Source: Botrytis cinerea B05.10
Taxonomy: Eukaryota > Ascomycota > Leotiomycetes > Helotiales > Sclerotiniaceae
Reading direction: 5' to 3'
Length of the DNA: 64,000 nt
NCBI RefSeq assembly: GCF_000143535.2
Contig: NC_037322.1
Span: forward strand, 806,001-870,000
The notes beneath the pieces were generated by a model, which saw nothing but the letters and a program-made list of their open reading frames with translations, had not been told where the DNA came from and ran no database searches. Every line of letters starts with the position of its first letter. The stretch's first letter is position 1. The translations under genes and the position numbers were made by a program. Shown here in pieces: positions 58,151 to 64,000 of this stretch.

Positions 58151-58928
58151 CTAACTCTTCAAAGCTTGTAACCTTCCTCTCATCTGATTCAACATAGCCT
58201 CAGCATCTTCGTCTTCCTCTTCCGCAGCAACTTCCTCTTGTACAGGTGCTGCCGGCAAATTTGGCGTCGCTCCCACCTTGGACATTCTATCCTGCAATAT
58301 CTCTCCAAGAACCTTATCAACCTCTTCCTCCGCCTCTTCGTCCTCCTCTTCCAACTGATCAGGCAACATATCACCCACCATCTCCTCAATAATCCCCGCC
58401 TTAACCAATTCCTGACTCAATTCCCTCATCGTCCCCATCAACTCCGGTAATCGCACCAAACTATTGACATCCTTCATGATACCCACACTCGCCTTGATAC
58501 TGCCCTCGATTTTCCTCACCGCAAACGCTTCATTAACTTGCATATTCACACTCTGCAATTGGGCCTTCGACGTGACGAGTCTGCGGGAGGTATTTCGGGT
58601 GCGGATTAATTCGCGCGCGAAAATGCGGGTTTCTTGCGCGGCTTGTTTGGCTTGAGAGGGGTTGCGTTGGGCGCGCTTGTTGGCGGCGATGATGAGGTTG
58701 CGGGTCTTGTTCTCGACGGCTTTGAGGGTAGCGATGTCTCGGTCGAGTTTGCGTGTGTTTTGGCGGATGAGATTGTTACATTTGCGGACCTGGGAGGAGG
58801 GTTAGATAAGGATGGGTGGATGGAGGGATTAGGAGGAAATGGGTATGGCATGGTAGATATTGCATGGGGAATATACGCACTTGAACTTGAGGATCGGGTT
58901 TGAAGAACACGGCTCTTATGGACTCCAT
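58151..58928 (-). CDS. ESCRT-III subunit Vps24 (CHMP3)
   Basis: Component of the ESCRT-III polymer that severs membrane necks in multivesicular body formation. Model: exons 58928-58881 and 58789-58151, phase 0 junction VQ-VRKCNN, 228 residues. The basic N-terminal helical hairpin (RKCNNLIRQNTRKLDRDI, QETRIFARELIRTRN) precedes MKDVNSLVRLPELMGTMRELSQELVKAGIIEEMV, characteristic of Vps24/CHMP3. The C-terminal half is acidic (EEEDEEAEEEVDK) and ends with a helix NQMRGRLQAL of MIM1 type, the binding site for Vps4. It is divergent from the p23 gene. Confidence 0.93.
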
Positions 58929-59781
58929 GATGGGTGGTAGAAGTGCGATGTGCTCCCAGAATAATCTGCAGATTTGTAGCTGTATTGCCGACGGGAGAGA
59001 TTGAAGGTCGAAGACGGCTTCTTCGACAGTTTGATCGTCTTGAATCCAATTGTTCTGATCGGAGTTGAAGGTTCAATTATTGCACGTACCGAGCAGCAAG
59101 TGTGATAAGTGGAAGTGTGCCGATAAGTGATGGTAATTGATACAATGTAGCTTGATACATGTCGATAGTATTCGGAGTAGTGCCGTACAGTAGGTGGTCC
59201 AAGCTCAATCAGATGTCTGTGATTAGTGACGTTGGCTTCTCACGCCTTTCTGCCTTTCTACGGGAGCCGCAACTGCAACGTGGGGTTAAGTTCTCATTAC
59301 GGAGAGGAAGAAAAGGAAAAGAAAAACATCATTTATCTATCTGGTCTGATTTGATTTGATTATCTACAACCTTCAATGCGAGATTAGAACACAATAGCAA
59401 GATAAGACAGATGCCTTAAAAAGGCTATAATGCAAAATTAATTACATCATATATTGTAAATCAGATGTAAATCAGATGTAAATCAAAGAATGTTTGCCCT
59501 CTCCCTACCCACGACTCACTTACCATTCCAATTGCACTTTCCCCAATGTTCTCGCAGGTTCCATACATCTGGCTGGCTCCAGCCTCGTTTGTCTGCACAC
59601 AGCAAGAAGCAACAAATAGAAAGTTCGCCAATCCTTTCTTTAAACTCCTCCCAATAATTTCTCTCTTCTACAACAACAACGTTACCTACTCTGTCCAAAC
59701 CTTTTGCTTGATACCCCAATTCAATTTTTGCACCAACAACCTTTTCTAGTTCATTTTTCATACAAAAGACTCTAAATCACA
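58929..59781. promoter_or_regulatory. Divergent promoter region of vps24 and sba1
   Basis: 853 bases between opposite start codons. It contains a short direct triplet of AATCAGATGTA-like sequence near 59458-59482. No gene seen. Confidence 0.4.
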
Positions 59782-60804
59782 ATGGCTGAAACTGCTACTC
59801 CTGAAGGTAAGCTTTGCTAGCTCTTTTCTCTCTTACGAGTGTTGCGATGGAGAGGTTGTAGAGCTTCTCTGCCGTCAGAACTCAGTTCTTGTTACTTCGG
59901 CTTTTGCTTGAAGTGTACGCCATTTCAAATGAAATACCAGTCTTGGGTGCTTCGTGTGGCTGGATATGTTCTTGAGGTCAATCAGTTGCATCCCACATTT
60001 ACTTTTTCAATGAGGGGTACTGCGGGCTGAAGCCTCAAAATTCATAAGCAAGAGCCAGTAACTGCTCGGAGCTATTGACTTCACACCACCCATACACATA
60101 TACTCAACATCTGAACATATCACTAATCAATTACAAATAGTTCTCTGGGCTCAAAGATCCAGCCAGACCGAAGCCGAAAAGAACTTCATCTACCTAACCA
60201 TCAGCGTTCCCGACGTCAAAGAACCAAAGATCGACCTCAAGTCTCAGTCTCTTACATACTCTGGCTACTCCGAGTCTCTCAAGCGTGCATATGCAGTCAC
60301 CTTGGAATTCTATGCAGAGATCGATGAGAGTGCTTCCAAGTACAACCATACCCAAAAGAGCTCTCAATTTGTCTTGAGAAAGAAGGAGTTGAAGGAGGAG
60401 TTCTGGCCTAGATTATTGAAGGATGCCAAGAAGGTTCATTACTTAAAGACCGATTTCGATAAGTGGGTTGATGAGGATGAGCAAGATGAGGCTCCTGAGG
60501 AGGATTTGAGCCAGATGGGTGGCATGGGTAAGTTTTTCACCTTCGGTTGAATATAAGGCTGGACAATAAACTAATAGATGGCCCTTTAGGTGGAATGCCA
60601 GGTATGGGAGACATGATGGGAGGAGCCGGTGGAGATTTCGGCGGTATTGACTTCTCAAAACTCGGAGGAGCTGGCATGCCAGGAATGGGCGGAATGGGCG
60701 AGGATGACGAGGGTGAAGATGAAGACGATGATGAAATGCCAGCACTTGAAGGAGAGGGGGAAGCTTCCGAAGCGCCAGCTGCTAAGATCACCGAGGTCGC
60801 TTAG
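59782..60804 (+). CDS. Hsp90 co-chaperone p23 / Sba1
   Basis: Binds and stabilises the ATP-bound closed Hsp90 dimer in the cytosol. Model: exons 59782-59806, 60141-60527 and 60590-60804, 208 residues. The CS domain (about 8-115) contains VLWAQRSSQTEAEKNFIYLTI, the family WPRLLKDAKKVHYLKTDFDKWVDEDE segment, and KSSQFVLRKKELKEEFWPRL. The C-terminal tail is rich in Gly-Met (GGMPGMGDMMGG) and acidic residues, as in fungal Sba1/Wos2 proteins. The 334-base first intron after only 25 coding bases is the longest in this gene. Confidence 0.95.
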
Positions 60805-62490
60805 ATGATTCCCTTTATGACGAATGACTTTCTACATTCATTTCATTCAACTTCATTTTAAGAAAGTAAAGATACTATACTAGGAGTTCTCAGATGATAC
60901 GAAAGGACTTATATGGATATCTTTTGCTCGATTCATCAGAGTTATTTGGTGAGAGTTAGGGTATACAGATAGTGGATTTTTTGCTTCGTTTATGGGATGG
61001 CATTTTATCGAATTGCTGAATGGATGCACATTGAAGGAAAGAATGGATGAATATGAAACAAAAGTAACAATTTATCTTTTCCTGATTGAAATTGTATGTG
61101 TGAAGTGAAGTGAAGTGAAGTGAAGAGATGATTGTGGATTCGTGACTTTAGTACCTTTTTTTACTCGGTGTGAATACCCGTTAGAGATGTCTGTCGAAAG
61201 ACTATAGATTCCTATGAAGACCTGGCTTATGCGAATCATATATGCATTCATCCCTTGATTGCATGATAGGCAGTTGATACTGCCTAGGTACTTGTACTCA
61301 CTTTGTGTTTCTTCATTCTGTATTGATGGGTGAGAGCTACCTGTCTTGTTAATTGCTCTGAAAGAAAATGATAAAGGGGTAGTGATTAGAGGAATAAGGA
61401 GGTAAGGTGTGGAGTGAGAGAAAGGAGCTCGCTCATAAGCTTTTGAGAGAGAATAGAGTTTGAGGAATTGAGAATTGGGATTGGAGGTGAATGAGTGGGT
61501 TGAGATGAGATGAGATGAGATGAGATGAGATAGATGAAATGGGATGGGATAGAAAATGAAAGGGAAGATGGAAAGGGAAGATAGGAGATAGGATGGGATG
61601 GGATAGGAAATGCTAATGAATCATTTGTGGATAGCGGGTGGGCGGTATCTGTTCGGGATGAATGGATGGATATGCATATATATAGGTAGGTAGGTAGGTA
61701 GATAGGGAATATGAAGTCGAGTGAGTGAGTGAGTGAGTGATCTCTAGATGTATATATGCATGTATATGTGTTTTTATATTTGAATGTGTTTGTATATATA
61801 TATACATTCGAGAAAATCATAGTAGATAGATAGAGAGAGGTAAGAGGAGATGATGGATTTTAGTATTTTATTTACTTAACTATCCATTCTTTGCGGGATG
61901 GGATGGGATGGGATGGAAGAGAATGATTCCGAGGGGTTTGCATGGGTGGTGTCTGGTTTCTCGTTATTGGGTTATGAGAATGGGAATGGTGTACTTGGTT
62001 ATGTATGTATGTATGTATGTATAAAGGTTGGTAGGGAGGGAGGGAGGTATTTGAGATGAGGGGGAGAGGGAGAGGGGGGGGATCTGATATGATGTATCTT
62101 ACTACTAGGTTTAATTTCAACATCTACCTTTCTACTAGCAGGAGGCGGTAGATGAATAACAAACAACACGCGTGGAGGTGAATCCAAGATATTTTTTATA
62201 GCTATAATATTTATTATCCAGTTTATTCTCTATATACCTAATTGGTGTATTTATATACTCCTTCCTGTTGGTGTTCTCTCGTATATTCGTCTGATACTCG
62301 TTCTATGTACTCAGGATTCGTATCATTTATATACAGAACCTTTATGTGCCTAGGTATTAAATTCCAATTCCCGTTTCCAACGCCCTGCATGCATATGTGG
62401 ATGCTTTTCTTTCATCTCTTGTAATTCTTCTTTACCATGCAATTCACTATACGGAAGTATCATCTCTTCCAGATAATATTCCACCCCAGC
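60805..62490. other. Intergenic region rich in microsatellites
   Basis: The 3' side of sba1 and the 3' side of the Aur1-like gene converge here. Arrays seen include GAAGT (61100-61122), GATGA (61500-61530), GGTA (61684-61700), GTGA (61721-61740), GGGAT (61894-61915) and TATG (62000-62022). No gene recognised. Confidence 0.6.
61500..61740. repeat. Cluster of G/A-rich microsatellites
   Basis: (TGAGA)n at 61500-61530, GGGAT words to 61610, GGTA array 61684-61700 and GTGA array 61721-61740. Confidence 0.85.
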
Positions 62491-63603
62491 CTACCTCGAC
62501 CTCCTCTCCGTATCTCTAACCGTCCAGGTAACCCCCTCATCCCTCACCCACGCACCCTCCAAATCTTCTCGCGATGATCCCAGACTGTCGATTTCTCTAT
62601 CCTCTCCCCTTGCTTCTTTATTATATTCCTGGTCTTCCAAGAGCACCTCATAACCTTGCTGCGCAGGTCTCCTATCGAACCAATACTGCAACCTGGTTCC
62701 CTCCCAAAGTCTTTGCCAGCCATTGCCCCCACTAACTCCCGTGGCATACGCCCTATCGATTTTCTGCAAACTGCGGTAGAAAAGCGAAAAAGCAAATGCA
62801 CTATAAGCGAGTCCACCTAAGAGATCTATCCGCCAATGGTGACGCAAATACATTGTCGAAAACCATTGCCATAAGACGTAGAAACCGAGTATGAAGGTTC
62901 CTTTTCTGGAGTAGCGGCCTACGAAGAAGAAACAGCAGCAGCTGAATGCTCCGTGCAAGGAAGGGAATGCGCCAAAAACTAAGGGAGAAGCTTTGAATGC
63001 ATTGGCGTAGATGTGGGTTCCGAGAACTTTGTCGACGCGCACGAGGCCAGCTGCAGAACCAGGCATGCTGTAGTTTCCAGGGGGGAGAGGATAGCCGTAT
63101 TGATCGCCATACCAAGGAGCGGCTGAGGGGAAGGAAAGATGGGTCATTATTCCTAGGCAGTTTTGAATACCAAAGGACCATGCGAACATTGACACAACTC
63201 CGGGAGGTGCAAATAGCCAGAGCCAGAATGCGGCGAAAAAGGGAGAGATGAAGTGGATAACACCATATGAGAGCCAAGCGAAAACATCAAGGGGTTCGGA
63301 GAGGTTGTGGGAAAGTGCGTAGAGGATATTGAGGAGAAGGGGAGGTAATCCAGCTATTATCGATATCTTCTTTCGTGTAAGTGTATACATCCAAAGTATT
63401 CCAATTACCGAACAGGTAAATTGTGATGCAAGACCGAACATTGAAAATCCAAAAACTCTTCTATCCAATGCTTCGAGGTAATTAACATCAATCAATGGCC
63501 GGATTGAGGAATCGATTCGCCATGCTTTGGAAAGAGAATTAGCATGGGCAGGTGTCAACTGAGGATAAATCTGAATGTACCATTTTTGAAAGTAGTGATC
63601 CAA
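62491..63603 (-). CDS. Aur1-like membrane PAP2-family phosphatase/inositolphosphotransferase
   Basis: Polytopic membrane protein related to inositol phosphorylceramide synthase Aur1, or a divergent paralogue. The open frame gives about 370 residues with six or more hydrophobic helices. Motifs are YSMPGSAAGLVRVDKVLGTHIY, GAFPSLHGAFS and STMYLRHHWRIDLLGG; the two His-containing motifs are the PAP2/Aur1 catalytic signatures. The C-terminal tail (about 300-370) is charged and cytosolic. The 5' end is unresolved: the frame runs upstream without ATG to an acceptor at 63640. A candidate first exon (ATG at 63800, donor GTAGGT at 63735) is out of phase by one base with it. Confidence 0.82.
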   Translation of the reverse strand: MDHYFQKWYIQIYPQLTPAHANSLSKAWRIDSSIRPLIDVNYLEALDRRVFGFSMFGLASQFTCSVIGILWMYTLTRKKISIIAGLPPLLLNILYALSHNLSEPLDVFAWLSYGVIHFISPFFAAFWLWLFAPPGVVSMFAWSFGIQNCLGIMTHLSFPSAAPWYGDQYGYPLPPGNYSMPGSAAGLVRVDKVLGTHIYANAFKASPLVFGAFPSLHGAFSCCCFFFVGRYSRKGTFILGFYVLWQWFSTMYLRHHWRIDLLGGLAYSAFAFSLFYRSLQKIDRAYATGVSGGNGWQRLWEGTRLQYWFDRRPAQQGYEVLLEDQEYNKEARGEDREIDSLGSSREDLEGAWVRDEGVTWTVRDTERRSR

Positions 63604-64000
63604 ATGAGAATGAAAGTCATGTTGATTAAAATATGTCTAAGTAAACCAAAAAATGAATGTCTACACACATGTTAGTATTTTTCTGACAAGATCATACTGA
63701 GAGATAGAGGGTTTCCCGGAAATTCTTTCACCTACCTGTTGAGTAGAGTTCGGTATATATGAAGGAAAAAACGCCCAACGGCGCCAACGACACCCGCCAT
63801 GATTAATAGGGAGCAGGTATCGAAAATGAAGATGTATAGAGAATGAAAAGAGAAGATAGGGATTGAAATGAAGATAAAAAAGAAATGCAATTAAGGAAGT
63901 ACTTTAGACCGCGGCCCATAGAGCCCTAAGCAAAGTTAGCGTTTATGACGTCCACAATTATGTCAAAATATAGATTAGACTGATTTTAAAATAATGCTTA
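63604..64000. other. 5' region of the Aur1-like gene and window edge
   Basis: Contains the candidate first exon (63800-63736, MAGVVGAVGRFF) of the Aur1-like gene and its AT-rich promoter. No other gene is seen up to the window end. Confidence 0.4.

Overview
This window is nuclear DNA of a filamentous ascomycete. I infer a Leotiomycete, most likely Sclerotiniaceae (Botrytis/Sclerotinia type). The grounds are short introns with GTAAGT/GTATGT-like donors, moderately AT-rich intergenic DNA full of microsatellites, a solitary fungal 5S rRNA gene, divergently transcribed ATP-citrate lyase subunit genes, and filamentous-fungus families (HeLo-domain protein, Zn2Cys6 factor, GH72, GH12). I rebuilt gene models by hand by matching splice sites, reading phase and conserved family motifs; no alignment was run. 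Layout. 0-8 kb: a secreted GH12 glucanase with a CBM1-like tail (+) and a GPI-anchored GH72 glucanosyltransferase (-) converge on 2.8 kb of microsatellite-rich DNA. 8-17 kb: mostly gene-poor, with an uncharacterised trypsin-like protein (-), a decayed coiled-coil gene (-) beside a degenerate repeat tract, and one 5S rRNA gene. 17.7-33.4 kb: dense housekeeping genes. These are PRMT5/Skb1 (+) convergent with the spliceosomal SmF gene (-), a DUF866/CZIB zinc protein (-), a mitochondrial PPR-like protein (+), the queuosine salvage glycosylase (-), the SUMO E1 subunit Uba2 (+), and a mitochondrial-type short-chain reductase (-) with long repeat-filled introns. 34-41.6 kb: acl2 (-) and acl1 (+) share a 2.2 kb divergent promoter region, followed by DNA polymerase delta subunit 4 (-). 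42-57 kb: an accessory-looking block with a gene relic, a berberine-bridge-like FAD oxidoreductase carrying an in-frame stop, an ABCG half-transporter, a HeLo-domain pseudokinase, and a Zn2Cys6 transcription factor. 58-64 kb: ESCRT-III Vps24 (-), the p23/Sba1 co-chaperone (+) and an Aur1-like phosphatase/transferase (-). Functional links. acl1 and acl2 encode the two subunits of one enzyme that makes cytosolic acetyl-CoA. PRMT5 methylates Sm proteins that assemble with SmF, so their adjacency is notable though possibly chance. GH12 (plant wall) and GH72 (own wall) act outside the cell. The most unusual single gene is the HeLo-pseudokinase, a candidate regulated-cell-death protein. I saw no tRNA gene, CRISPR array, or intact transposon.
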